Of a DNA stretch of 64,000 bases, positions 34,101-43,391 are shown in pieces. The first letter of the stretch is position 1; each line of letters opens with the position of its first letter. Source of the DNA: Zarea fungicola (lineage: Eukaryota; Ascomycota; Sordariomycetes; Hypocreales; Cordycipitaceae); assembly GCA_900169235.1 (NCBI GenBank), contig FWCC01000237.1, positions 1 to 64,000 of the forward strand, read 5' to 3'. The translations under genes and the position numbers were made by a program. The notes under the pieces were generated by a model. The model had not been told where the DNA came from. It did not search any database and saw only the letters and a program-made list of their open reading frames with translations.

Positions 34101-37100
34101 CGACAGCGTTTCCGTCTTCCAGCAGATCGATTAGCAGTCACCAAGCTCTACTCCAAAGTCTTTGGAACTGAACCTCGCAGCCACAGCCTCTACCACGATT
34201 TAAACGCGATTTCTAGCCAAGTCGGTCTTGCTAGGCTTCCCAGAAACGTAAACTCGCAGCCAGAACGTTTGCCGCCAATTGACGTCGTTCCTCGGTTAGC
34301 TGAACTGGAGTCTCTTATGATCTGTGTTAAACAAAATATTCCATGTATCCTCACTAGCCCTTCGGGTTATGGCAAGACGGCACTATTGGAGTATGTTGCT
34401 GCTCTATCGGGCAAGCCTCTTGTTATATTTCCCATGAATGCGGACATCGACACTATGGATTTGGTTGGAGGGTTTGAACAAGCCGATCCACTACGTGAGG
34501 TTAACGCAGCTATTCAGAGTCTACGAAACTACCTTCATGACTCTATTATGACAATGATTCCGTCTAAACTTCCTGCCTCTGTTCTCTCCTTATTATACGA
34601 GGTTGACAGATTTTCTGGCAATAGCGATGACATACCCCGTATACAAGATTCTATCGCTACCCTCCTACAAGAGGTTCCACCCAACTCAGATGTTGGTGGG
34701 CAACTGTCAAGGGCTGCAAGCCTCCTTGACCAACCGCTGGTTATCGAAAATCCTCGATTTGAGTGGCTGGACGGTGTTATTATTAAAGCCCTCAACGCTG
34801 GACAGTGGCTGGTGCTTGACAACGCAAATCTTTGCAATGCTTCTGTACTGGATCGTCTCAACTCACTTTTAGAGCCCAATGGTTTTCTCAGTGTGAATGA
34901 GCACTGTGGCCCTGGAGGCGAGCCGCGCATTGTGAAGCCACACCCAGACTTCAGAGTCTTCTTAACAGTTGACCCGAGATACGGCGAACTCTCTCGTGCC
35001 ATGCGCAACCGTGCTGTCGAGATATATCTGTGCGACAATGTTCCAGCTGTTGACCAAAGCCTCCGCTATATTGCACCCGTGGAGAGCAGTCTGCAGAGAC
35101 TTCTATATACGCTTAACATGTCCCAACCGCTGAAGCAAAACGAGAAACCAGCAGATGTTTTGCATATCGCACTCCAGAACCTCAGTCTCCAGGATCTCAC
35201 CATACTCCAGCGTTTTACAAATGACTTCACTCAGGATTCCTCTCTCTTTCCACATCTGAGCCAATTTGTTAGCTTTCTCCAATCTTCCAGTGGAACTGAT
35301 GCCCGAGAGAGTGTGTCAATGCTTTACTCCAACCTACCTGAAGACCTAATTGTTGGCACAGCCCAATCTCAGCCTATCCACCCCCTCGCAAATTACAATG
35401 TCTCGCGACTTGCCCAAAACAGAACCCACGCAGAGTGGACCGCGACAATTTACGATACTTCAGTGGAACTATTCAAAGTTCAGCAAATACTACAGAGCAA
35501 CATGTCCTTGGCTCGTACCTCCAAGCTCGGTGCTCTGAATCGATTACAACGATCTCTGATCAGCGATCGTGTAGCTGCTGTATCAAAGGACTCCACTGTC
35601 AGATTGGCGACTTTCCTCGAAGCAATGCTCAGCGCTATTCGTGCGTATCTCGGTCATGCAGCCTCAAATGAGCATGGCAGCTCCACCCGATTCCTGAATC
35701 TCGTATGGAACTATATCGCTCGCACCATTTCACTAACGACGGAGGAGAGTCTCGATGAAGCCAGATTCCAAGCCCACCTAGCCCAAGGTACAAGACTGTT
35801 TAAGAAGCAACTAGCAAGAACCGAGTCTCCAATTCTTTCTGCTTTCATTTCGCATATTCTTGACAAACTGCAAAGCGATTTTGCGAGCGGGTTTGAACTG
35901 TCAACAGGGCTCAGCATGGAGCAACTTTGGAGTACCTTTCGCCCTATTCCAATTCCAAACCAGTTTATATACAATGAAGTTCTCAAGCTTGACCAGTTGG
36001 CGACTAGATTCGATGGACTACGCTGGAAAACGAGAGCTAGTATTTCTGAGCTTTCTAAAGCGCAGCAAACCTTAGAGAAGGCCTATACAATCGTCAGATC
36101 TGGTGCAAGCAGCTCGGACGAGCTTGTGACTGATCTTTCTGCTGTTGTCGATTCATTGGAGAACCAGATTGGTGATGTGACACAGAAGAGAGTGCCGTAT
36201 TTTGCATCTCAGTTCGAGGGTCTGAGACAAATTGACATGCTGCGCGCAAGGCGCACTGTCGACATTGGGAACTATGAGGCATCAATTTTGTCTGACATTC
36301 CGACAAGAGCCCGATTAACGCTTGCAAGCACTACTGGACCCGCATCCTGGCTACAATATGTCGATTGCTTAGTCTATCAAGATCAATATCCATGGAATGG
36401 ACGATTGATGCTGTCTACATGGGATAAACTAAACAGGATGGGTTCTGTTACTTTGAACTCAATTCAACTTCTCGAAGCAGAACTTCCAGCTCTGGGTCGA
36501 CAGATTGCGGAAATGACTCCTGATATATGCTCTGATTTTACTGTCCAGCTAAACCGAATCTTGCAAATCATTTTGCAAAATATCTTCGCAAGTCACGGCG
36601 ACACAGCCGCTAGACTTTCCCTTGAACTCTTTGCAAAAGCATCTGAGTTTAATGTCACGGTCGATGGCTGTGATAGCGCCCTGCGAGCCATCTGCGAATC
36701 GCAAGGCCAAGACCTACCTGTGCACTTTCTACAAGTTGTTCTTGATTGCTTTGTGCCCTCTATTACGGCTATGACTGCCTCGATTATTAAAACTGAACGA
36801 ACTATGTTGAACTCTGGCTTGGGATGGATTCATTTCAGTATTGGATTTGCCAAACTCTATGTCCCTGATCGCATCATCGATCCGCAGCTCAGCCCAATGA
36901 TGGAACGACAGTTCTTCGAGCAGCTTGAACAGCTGCTGCGAGAGAATCTTGCTCAACTTCATATGTTCGATGACATCTTTTCTGGACAAAAAACAAGCCC
37001 TCGACAGCAATTACTTTTGGACGAAATCAGCCAGCTGGATCCACTACCCGCGGAAGTTCTCCCAGTCTTCAGACCAGAACGCTCTGAACTGAGCCAAATC

Positions 37101-40100
37101 CATGCTGAGTTCTCCAATGTCCTCAAGTCAATCATCGGATCAGACATCATCTCGAACTTGCAGCGTGATGCAAATCCCTCTGATACCGAAAATGGCCTTA
37201 CTTTACTCAAAGAGAACATATTGAGGTTGCTTGATCGTCTTAATGCTCGTTTTCAGGCATACCAAGATATCACACGGCCAGTTTCGAGTCTCCTGCGCTG
37301 TTTCCTTATTGGACTGTCTCTCTGCGAAGCAGCCAATACCGCAGAACTCCCAACCCCTACTCAGATTCTTACCAATGTCACTCCTTTCGTTGGAGCAAAG
37401 CAACTGGGTAGTTCCTTGGAAGATGCGGACAAGACATTTGAGCTCCTTGATGTTCTAAATAGCAAAATTGCCATCAACGGGGAGTCGAGTCTCGATGACG
37501 AATCACGCCAGCGAGCATTTGAATGCTTCCATTCGTTCTTTGACGAATGGAACAAGCGCCTGGAGTCAGACAAGAAAGAAGAGGCTGCCAGGACGAGCAT
37601 GTACAAGTTCCGCGGCTCCCTGGAAGATGAAGAAGAAATGGATGCTGAAGAATTCAACGAGTTGTTTCCTTCGTACGGGGACGAGAATACCACCGCCGCT
37701 GAGCCGGTCAAGAATAGGGATGAAGTACGCAATATATCCATCAAGGTAGCAGAGATTCACAAAAAGCTTTTCTTAAAGAATGATGAGCCGTCTGCCGCAC
37801 TTCGGCGCATGTGCTTCAGCATTTGCAACCGCATTGCCCGCGAGACCGAGAGCAACACAAACGCCAGTCGCAATCTGGAAAGCAAATTCATTACGCCTGT
37901 TGTGATTTTGTTGAGTGAGAAGCTGCAAGAGCTACAGGTTACACCCAAAGACAAAACTTATAACTTCTACGCTCATCCAAATCTTACTGAAGTTCGTCAA
38001 CTCGTTGCTATCACTCACGAGATCAAGTCGAAATTCCGGGAGCTGCAATCGGTTGATGAAATTGGCCATATGCAGCCTCTGGCCGATGTTGTCCTTGCAT
38101 GCGACGGCGTGCTGGAGATTGTTCATACTGAGCCACTTGCGAAAATAGTATACAAGGTTGAACACCTACACGCACTTGTCTACGAGTGGCAATTCGGTGG
38201 CTGGGCCAGCCAAAAGTATGGCGTTTTGACGCTGCACAACTCTTTGACTGCGACGATCATTCGATGGCGTAGACTCGAGCTATCTACTTGGGCCAACCTT
38301 TTCGACATGGAGAAGGCCAAGTGTGAGGAAGACGCGTACTCATGGTGGTTCATCGCCTACCAAGTCATTATTGCGGTACCTCTTTCAATGGTAGATTCCA
38401 AGGATGAGCTGCAAACATATGCCACCTCGCTTCTCCAAAGCCTAGAGTCGTACTTTTCCACCTCGATTGTTGGTCAGTTTAAAACCAGAGTTTCTCTACT
38501 CGAACAGCTCCTTGCCCACCTCAAGGCCTTAGTTCAAGACTACCCGAATCTTGTAGTCATTACGCAAGCTGTTACCAATTTTCTTGCATACTATGTGCGG
38601 TTCGAATCCTTCGCTGACAAGTCTATTGCCGCTGGTCGTACGCCAATTGACAAAAAAATGAAGGATGTACTGCTCATGGCCAGCTGGAAGGATACCAACA
38701 TTAATGCTCTCCGTGAAAGTGCGAAGAAGTCGCATCTCAAGCTCTTCCGACTTGTTCGCAAGTTCCGCGGTGTTTTGGGACAAGAAATGAGGTCCCTGAT
38801 CTCTCAGGGCCTTCCTGACGAAACCAAGTTTACCGCAAGCAGCACCATCGTTCAAACCACTGCGTCTGAAGTCCCAGTTGGCATGCTGGCGTTGCTCGAG
38901 TCTAATGCCCCAGGTTGGCTTGCAAGCCACAAGCGCCTGGCAAATGTCGCAAAGACGGTTTCCGTAATGAGGAATATTGCCAACGCCCAAGAAATCACCG
39001 GAACCGTCTCTAAGAGCCTGGAGTCGTACATATCTAGTTTGAAAGAGTCAATGGAGGAACTTCGCAAAGAGACACCGGCGATCCTCACAGAAGAAAACAA
39101 GACTGATGTAAAGCATCTGAAGACAAGAAAGCGGAAACTCTTTGCCGATACCTTGCGAGAGCTTCGAAACATGGGCTTGCGATACAACCTTGCTCAAGAG
39201 CCTCTTGCCGAACAAGACTCTTTGGCGGTCGTCCTTGCGTCTGGTGCCAACACAATTCTGAGTAGGTGCTCTTCTGCCAGCGAGGCCGAATACTATTTCC
39301 ACAAGATACTGGATCTTGCAAACACCGTTCGCGATGCAGCCCGTGATCACTCAGAAGACCTAACTTCTGCTGAAGTTACACGGAGTATTGGTTTCGTTGA
39401 AGGCTTTATTTACCTCTCACGATCACAGCGCCGAAGTATTGCTGCAGCAGCTCGTTCTCTTGAGAATCTTCAACGGTCTGTTTCCCTTTTCACCGGGTTG
39501 CGTCACTTTGAACAGCTTGGCAGATTCCAAAACCAAACTATTAATACCAATGTCGAGACCCTTCTTCCTTGGGTTTTGCAAATTCTTAAATTCGGCATCA
39601 GTTTGGTAAAGGCACATGGCAGGCTCCTCGCTACGAACCATGATTCTGTCGTGCAAAGACTCGAAGGCTGGGTGGGCCGCTTTGGTGGACATATCGCGAC
39701 ACTGCACGCCCTACCAAGACTACCAATGGAACTTACCTCCGAGGCATACGTGGTAGAACATACATCTATCTCCAGCTCGTTTGTGGAAATGCGTACGGAG
39801 CTTGCCGAGATGATACAGAATTCTCCGACTCTGTCGTTCATTCTTACATATGTTTCAAGCTGGTCCGAAGCAGATGTTGACACGACAGAATCCGAGTTAC
39901 AGCGAACTACTTTGGATAACTATGGACACATTTTGGCAAGGCTTAGTGACACAGTCTTAGTCGCTGTTGAAGCTGCGAAGAAGAGGGCCGTTGAAGTCCC
40001 AATAAATGAAGAGGAGCCAGGCTGGCTGCAGAACCACAATGACGGCTTATTTTCTGTCATCAAGCAGCTTCGCATGGACGGATTTGCAAAGAGCTTGGAG

Positions 40101-42908
40101 CAGTCACTGCAGTTACTTGAGCAACTCGATTTCAGCTTAGTGGAAACAGGCAAAGCCGCGGCGGGTATGATTGCAGTTGTGTCACCAGTTCTCCAGGAGT
40201 TTGTCTTCCTCTGTCACAAGTCTTTTGAGAATGCTCTCAACTTGCACAAGTCAACAGCACATCTGGGCTTTATCCTGACCCGTTCTTTTGCCCAGATTGC
40301 CTCGAAAGGATTCTGCACACCGCAAGAGAAATCAGATGAGACATCGGGAGAAAGCAAGGTTGAAGCTGGCACTGGTCTCGGTGACGGCGAAGGTGCCGAC
40401 GATATCAGCAAGGACATTCAACCAGACGAGGACTTAACGGAGCTGGCGCAGGAACCCAATAAGGAAGAGAGCGGGGAGATGGAAGATGAGAAGGACGCTG
40501 TTGACATGGCTGATGAGGAATTAGAAGGCGACATGGGCAGTGTCAATGGCGCAGATGAAGATGAAGAAGATGGATCCAAGAACGGGGATGAAGAGGAGGA
40601 AGAAAATGATATGGACGAGGAAGCAGGTGATGTGGACGACTTGGACCCTACTGCTGTCGACGAAAAGATGTGGGATGGCGAGGATGAGGAGAAGGCAGAC
40701 AAGGACCAGCAAGGAGATAAAGCCCACGGCCAGAAGCAAGATGACGACCCAATCCCTGACGAGGCTAACGCCAGTAAGGAGGAAGCTGAGAAAGATATGG
40801 ACGGTGACGACAAAGATGAAGCACAAGAGGAGGAAGCTGAGGAGGAAGACGAAGAGGTGCAAGCACAGGAAGAGCTCAACAAGCAGGATCAAAATGTTCA
40901 AGAAAACGAGACGCTCGCATTGCCCGAAGAAATGGATCTGGACCTGAAAGACGAGGAGGAATTATCTGGCGAAGAGGACCTTGATGAGCTGTCTGATTTA
41001 GATCAAGACGACGCTCCGGTGGAGCAACAGGAAGACAACGCGGAAGAGGATGGAAATGATGATTACCCAGATGAAATGCAGCAAAGGGCAGCCGATCCTG
41101 ACGACACCGAGGATCCCGGAGAAAAGGAAGATGAAGAGGAGACGGAGGTCGAGGCAGTTGGAGAAGATGAAGTTGACGATGAGGTCAAGGAAGACTCAGA
41201 GAAGGATAAAAAGCTGGATGACGAGCAGCAAGAAAACGCTCAAAATCAATCTGACCCAACGGAGGCAACTGAGTTGGACAATGCCGCCCCCAGCGATGTT
41301 AAGAGCTCTGGCCAGGATCAAAACCAGGACTCAATGGATCTGGACGAGCAATTTCAGGCTAATGCCGCGCAACAGAACGATGGCGAAATGGGAGAGGCTG
41401 GAGCTGATGAAGATACGAGCACTGGGAATAAGGGTGCCATCTCGCAGATGGAGAAACCAGTCGAAAAGCAGGAGGACGATCCGGCAGAACCAGAGTCAGA
41501 CACTAATCATCCTTTCAAAAAACTTGGAGATGCCTTGGAACGATGGCATAGACAGCAATCCGATATAAAGGACGCGTTGCCAAATGAAGATGTTAAACAT
41601 AAGGAGGGAGACAAACCTGACGAGCAAACGCAGCGCGAGTTCCAACACCTTCAGGATGACAGTACTGCAGCTGATACGCAGGCCATGGGCACCGCTGATA
41701 ACGAAGACATTCAACCTATGGATGAAGCTATGGCTATTGACGAGGAAAAGCAAGACCCGGACAGTCGTGCCACCGAGGCAGCCGAAGGGGAAGAGCCCGA
41801 CGAGGCGCCAGACGAAATTGACGCAGCTGAAACTGATGGCACCAGGGTTGAGAATGAACGTGACGAGGATGGTCGATCAGGCGTGAAAACGCGCAAAGGC
41901 AATTACGACCGTGAAGTAACGCCAGATGAGGAGAATGGCGGCAAGAATGAAGCGTTAAATGAAGACGAATCCTTGCAAAACGCTTCCGAGAAGCTTTCGA
42001 CCACTCACATCTCCGATGAAGGCCGCTCCCTGCGAGACTTTGGTGACTGCCTGCAAGAGTGGTCCGACTTCCAGGCCAAGACACATGGTCATTCGCTCTC
42101 GTTAACATCGCAGCTGCGTCTCATTCTCACGCCTTCGCAGTCAACAAAGCTCTCAGGCGCTTTCCGCACCGGCAAGCGACTGAACATCAAGCGCATCATC
42201 CCCTACATTGCATCGAGCTACAAACGTGACAAGATTTGGATGCGCCGAAGCATACCCACCAAGCGCACGTACCAGATTATGCTCTGCGTCGACGACTCCA
42301 GGAGTATGGGTGAAACCTCATCCGGAACTCTGGCCATGGAATCTTTGGTGATGGTCTCGCGATCCCTCACAATGCTCGAGGTTGGCCAAGTCGGCGTCCT
42401 CGGGTTTGGTTCCGACGTCTTTACCGCCCACCAGCTCTCCGACCCGTTCTCCTCCGACACAGGTGCCAAGGTGCTGCAAAATTTTTCCTTTTCGCAGGAT
42501 CGCACCGACATTGTGCAGCTTATCCGCCAGACCATTGACAACTTCCGCCTGGCGAGACAACAATCTAGCGGTGGTGCGGACCTATGGCAGCTCGCACTCA
42601 TTCTTTCCGACGGCCTCACCCCATCTTCTGCGCACGACGGGATTCGCAGGTTGCTCCGCGAGGCCATGGAAGAGCGCATCATGATTGTCTTCATCATCAT
42701 GGACGACAGGGATAAGCAGAAAGGCGACAGTGTACTGGAGCTCAAGGAGGCCAAATTTATCAGTGAGAATGGCGAGAGCAGGGTTGTGATTGAGCGCTAC
42801 TTGGATACCTTCCCATTCCAGTACTATCTCATTGTGCACAACTTGGAAGAGCTTCCGGGCGCATTAGCCGGCTTGTTGCGAACATGGTTCGCAGAAGTAA
42901 ATGCATAG
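28146..42908 (+). CDS. mdn1: Midasin, giant AAA ATPase of 60S ribosome maturation
   Basis: One uninterrupted frame of 4920 aa from the ATG of MALIDVSRQ, the usual midasin size; an in-frame ATG at 27969 is probably 5' leader. Six AAA modules are marked by Walker A motifs at about residues 307 (GASGVGKT), 638 (GETGIGKT), 1088 (GPTSAGKT), 1379 (GETGCGKT), 1760 (GSPGVGKT) and 2071 (SPSGYGKT), with Walker B forms such as WVLLDEINLA and WVLLDEMNLA. A long helical linker follows. Then comes an Asp/Glu-rich domain at about 4065-4585 and a C-terminal MIDAS (von Willebrand A) domain with DDSRSMG near residue 4716. In yeast, Mdn1/Rea1 pulls on Rsa4 and Ytm1 through its MIDAS domain and removes assembly factors from pre-60S particles in nucleolus and nucleoplasm. 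The first Walker A retains its Lys, unlike some orthologues where AAA1 is thought inactive. Confidence 0.97.
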   Translation: MALIDVSRQRRSLLQDSTVLNHLTPDLLDVIQNHSSTCLLDVVAQAALAPALTDLIYVHFENVFPDVCARWALSAKTDLQRIETVYAVARLLPFSPDMAIFIRAPSTGERLTLSPPLRLRPMQLDDTSLNLDEASLIKCLLSTWRLLSFDLRAFSSIVSAALMQEFFTHDSRVVRYLAIRIFCQLLTSSDNKLECLIQTHIGDGAIIAEYDGVTVDYGFLSLHEHERVKKTLAARQDIQQKIQQHDNTEDFLQQLTPFSAAYGQVLLPRPYGPSGDPPSLVLTETTMNNLESFAQLLRNNGPILLHGASGVGKTALVHEFATQLGMNAGLVTLHLNEQTDAKMLIGLYSTDSKPGSFQWRPGVLTTAVKEGRWVLVEDLDRAPTEVLSTLLPLIERNELLIPSRGETIRAASTFRLLATVRTSRGLNGRENLPSLVGMRFWQSLHIEQLSDSELERVIIETYPILRKYIAGILAVHRRLARLTRSPIATAGGRSVMDRQSNLRDLLKWCRRLKECLLAAGSITGEEAISETTRDWMFMEAVDCFLGSCPDAHMSRHLACAIAEEMHLSRERADHYLTANIPPLTESETQLSIGRVTLRKKRVQPKAAKPRQPFATTVHAKKLLEQIAVAVKLEEPVLLVGETGIGKTTVVQRLADSLGNKLIAVNLSQQSEVGDLLGGFKPVNVRSLAVPLKEEFEDLFAATGISASKNQKYLEQVGKCFVKSQWSRVAKLWKEAPKMFSKIVLELEKSHEQDKKDREEDAQPTKRRKTQSKLQSLLDLRPRWETFARNLEQFEVQITAGPGGFAFSFVEGNLVKALRNGDWVLLDEINLASSDTLESIADLLTGPNERPSILLSETGEIQKIIAHPNFRIFGAMNPATDIGKRDLPAGIRSRFTELYVKSPDTDVKDLLQIIKTYLGSTSSKNDQAADDIARLYLSTKKLAEEKQIVDGANEVPHFSLRTLTRVLTYVNTIGALYGFRRALYEGFSMGFLTLLDRQSEQMLVPLMHHYLLDRHGDPQSLLSQPPKEPRDGKAYVKLETTARDRQYWLFQGHEPRIQRYDYIITPYVERNLLNLVRATSTRRFPILIQGPTSAGKTSMIEYLANHTGNKFVRINNHEHTDLQEYLGTYVSGSDGKLKFQEGVLVQAMRHGHWIVLDELNLAPTDVLEALNRLLDDNRELLVPETQEIVRPHENFILFATQNPAGLYGGRKVLSRAFRNRFLELHFDDIPENELQTILQQRSRNTSPSDCGRIVSVYKELSRLRQTSRLFEQKDSFATLRDLFRWALREADTREEIACHGFMLLAERVRNDEERQAVKGVIETVFKVKIDTENLYSVNQAPELINFAAQQNAQGVVWTHGMCRLYVLVSKALENNEPVLLVGETGCGKTTVCQLLAEALQKELHIVNAHQNTETGDLIGSQRPVRNRGAILDALEKDLTTALVNVEIPVPTSVEEKYQVYEGQAIDSDKIDSELKARIATNATRSKALFEWSDGALVEAMRDGNFFLLDEISLADDSVLERLNSVLEPQRTLLLAEKGSNDSFVKGAPGFQFFATMNPGGDFGKKELSPALRNRFTEIWVPQLSGNDDIYEIVQTKLEGESKEATAKVIIDFAVWFGATFRPMATTQFSIREMLVWVQFMNSSSSESTPLALIHGASAIFIDSIGANPSAVLATDTQSTQKQRQQCLNKLSELIGVDASQMYDAEPEFRVGADSLTIGSFSVPRKATASPLADFAFHAPTTRRNTMRVVRALQMHKPILLEGSPGVGKTSLVAALAHVCGQPLTRINLSDQTDLMDLFGTDVPVEGAEAGNFAWRDAPFLQAMQKGEWVLLDEMNLASQSVLEGLNACLDHRGEVYVSELDQVFKRHPDFRLFAAQNPHHQGGGRKGLPASFVNRFIVVYADVFTEEDLNLIALYNFPDLPVEVIGRLIQFVTDLDKLLVLDSSFGVHGGPWEFNLRDVLRWLHLLNSADPILQQGQVDDFIDIMVRQRFRLPADRLAVTKLYSKVFGTEPRSHSLYHDLNAISSQVGLARLPRNVNSQPERLPPIDVVPRLAELESLMICVKQNIPCILTSPSGYGKTALLEYVAALSGKPLVIFPMNADIDTMDLVGGFEQADPLREVNAAIQSLRNYLHDSIMTMIPSKLPASVLSLLYEVDRFSGNSDDIPRIQDSIATLLQEVPPNSDVGGQLSRAASLLDQPLVIENPRFEWLDGVIIKALNAGQWLVLDNANLCNASVLDRLNSLLEPNGFLSVNEHCGPGGEPRIVKPHPDFRVFLTVDPRYGELSRAMRNRAVEIYLCDNVPAVDQSLRYIAPVESSLQRLLYTLNMSQPLKQNEKPADVLHIALQNLSLQDLTILQRFTNDFTQDSSLFPHLSQFVSFLQSSSGTDARESVSMLYSNLPEDLIVGTAQSQPIHPLANYNVSRLAQNRTHAEWTATIYDTSVELFKVQQILQSNMSLARTSKLGALNRLQRSLISDRVAAVSKDSTVRLATFLEAMLSAIRAYLGHAASNEHGSSTRFLNLVWNYIARTISLTTEESLDEARFQAHLAQGTRLFKKQLARTESPILSAFISHILDKLQSDFASGFELSTGLSMEQLWSTFRPIPIPNQFIYNEVLKLDQLATRFDGLRWKTRASISELSKAQQTLEKAYTIVRSGASSSDELVTDLSAVVDSLENQIGDVTQKRVPYFASQFEGLRQIDMLRARRTVDIGNYEASILSDIPTRARLTLASTTGPASWLQYVDCLVYQDQYPWNGRLMLSTWDKLNRMGSVTLNSIQLLEAELPALGRQIAEMTPDICSDFTVQLNRILQIILQNIFASHGDTAARLSLELFAKASEFNVTVDGCDSALRAICESQGQDLPVHFLQVVLDCFVPSITAMTASIIKTERTMLNSGLGWIHFSIGFAKLYVPDRIIDPQLSPMMERQFFEQLEQLLRENLAQLHMFDDIFSGQKTSPRQQLLLDEISQLDPLPAEVLPVFRPERSELSQIHAEFSNVLKSIIGSDIISNLQRDANPSDTENGLTLLKENILRLLDRLNARFQAYQDITRPVSSLLRCFLIGLSLCEAANTAELPTPTQILTNVTPFVGAKQLGSSLEDADKTFELLDVLNSKIAINGESSLDDESRQRAFECFHSFFDEWNKRLESDKKEEAARTSMYKFRGSLEDEEEMDAEEFNELFPSYGDENTTAAEPVKNRDEVRNISIKVAEIHKKLFLKNDEPSAALRRMCFSICNRIARETESNTNASRNLESKFITPVVILLSEKLQELQVTPKDKTYNFYAHPNLTEVRQLVAITHEIKSKFRELQSVDEIGHMQPLADVVLACDGVLEIVHTEPLAKIVYKVEHLHALVYEWQFGGWASQKYGVLTLHNSLTATIIRWRRLELSTWANLFDMEKAKCEEDAYSWWFIAYQVIIAVPLSMVDSKDELQTYATSLLQSLESYFSTSIVGQFKTRVSLLEQLLAHLKALVQDYPNLVVITQAVTNFLAYYVRFESFADKSIAAGRTPIDKKMKDVLLMASWKDTNINALRESAKKSHLKLFRLVRKFRGVLGQEMRSLISQGLPDETKFTASSTIVQTTASEVPVGMLALLESNAPGWLASHKRLANVAKTVSVMRNIANAQEITGTVSKSLESYISSLKESMEELRKETPAILTEENKTDVKHLKTRKRKLFADTLRELRNMGLRYNLAQEPLAEQDSLAVVLASGANTILSRCSSASEAEYYFHKILDLANTVRDAARDHSEDLTSAEVTRSIGFVEGFIYLSRSQRRSIAAAARSLENLQRSVSLFTGLRHFEQLGRFQNQTINTNVETLLPWVLQILKFGISLVKAHGRLLATNHDSVVQRLEGWVGRFGGHIATLHALPRLPMELTSEAYVVEHTSISSSFVEMRTELAEMIQNSPTLSFILTYVSSWSEADVDTTESELQRTTLDNYGHILARLSDTVLVAVEAAKKRAVEVPINEEEPGWLQNHNDGLFSVIKQLRMDGFAKSLEQSLQLLEQLDFSLVETGKAAAGMIAVVSPVLQEFVFLCHKSFENALNLHKSTAHLGFILTRSFAQIASKGFCTPQEKSDETSGESKVEAGTGLGDGEGADDISKDIQPDEDLTELAQEPNKEESGEMEDEKDAVDMADEELEGDMGSVNGADEDEEDGSKNGDEEEEENDMDEEAGDVDDLDPTAVDEKMWDGEDEEKADKDQQGDKAHGQKQDDDPIPDEANASKEEAEKDMDGDDKDEAQEEEAEEEDEEVQAQEELNKQDQNVQENETLALPEEMDLDLKDEEELSGEEDLDELSDLDQDDAPVEQQEDNAEEDGNDDYPDEMQQRAADPDDTEDPGEKEDEEETEVEAVGEDEVDDEVKEDSEKDKKLDDEQQENAQNQSDPTEATELDNAAPSDVKSSGQDQNQDSMDLDEQFQANAAQQNDGEMGEAGADEDTSTGNKGAISQMEKPVEKQEDDPAEPESDTNHPFKKLGDALERWHRQQSDIKDALPNEDVKHKEGDKPDEQTQREFQHLQDDSTAADTQAMGTADNEDIQPMDEAMAIDEEKQDPDSRATEAAEGEEPDEAPDEIDAAETDGTRVENERDEDGRSGVKTRKGNYDREVTPDEENGGKNEALNEDESLQNASEKLSTTHISDEGRSLRDFGDCLQEWSDFQAKTHGHSLSLTSQLRLILTPSQSTKLSGAFRTGKRLNIKRIIPYIASSYKRDKIWMRRSIPTKRTYQIMLCVDDSRSMGETSSGTLAMESLVMVSRSLTMLEVGQVGVLGFGSDVFTAHQLSDPFSSDTGAKVLQNFSFSQDRTDIVQLIRQTIDNFRLARQQSSGGADLWQLALILSDGLTPSSAHDGIRRLLREAMEERIMIVFIIMDDRDKQKGDSVLELKEAKFISENGESRVVIERYLDTFPFQYYLIVHNLEELPGALAGLLRTWFAEVNA

Positions 42909-43391
42909 TTTTTCTGTTTTATTATTTTCTTTTACTTATTTTATTTTACAGTATAGACTGAACGAGTGATGGCCATTTAAAGGGTTTGCATCGATCGGCG
43001 CTGGGTGGCGTCCTATCATAGATTTTTTTTTGTATTAATTTCCATTATGATTTTCCTTTTTTAGAAGAAAATTATTAGTTGAAGAAAGTAATTTTCCATC
43101 TACCCAGAATCCGAACTATTAATGAAAATCAATGGACTTTCTAGGTTTGTTATGAGCGTGCTGTTCCGCTCCTTGGCCGCAAGATGCCGAAGTCCGGAAT
43201 AGAATGTTTCACTCCACTCTGACACCCTCGGCATGGGGCGCGACAACACTCAGATGTAACTTTCTTCTTTCCTCCCTTATATCACTATTTGCTATTCAGT
43301 TCTTTACCGACAATTTTTCTTTCTTTCTGATTGCAAATCCTCTATAAAAACTACAAGATTTCTTTCTTAGGCCGTTCTCTACCATAAATCA
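42909..43391. promoter_or_regulatory. Intergenic region and promoter of the isochorismatase-type gene
   Basis: The 3' flank of midasin is T-rich. From about 43258 to 43370 the sequence is strongly CT-rich (repeated TTTCTT/CTTTC words) just before the next start codon, typical of fungal core promoters. No gene is seen. Confidence 0.5.

Noticed and set aside
40540..41886. Lys/Met-rich open frames overlapping midasin
   Set aside because: They arise from shifted reading of GAx-rich Asp/Glu codons in the acidic domain and have no independent start context or recognisable protein.
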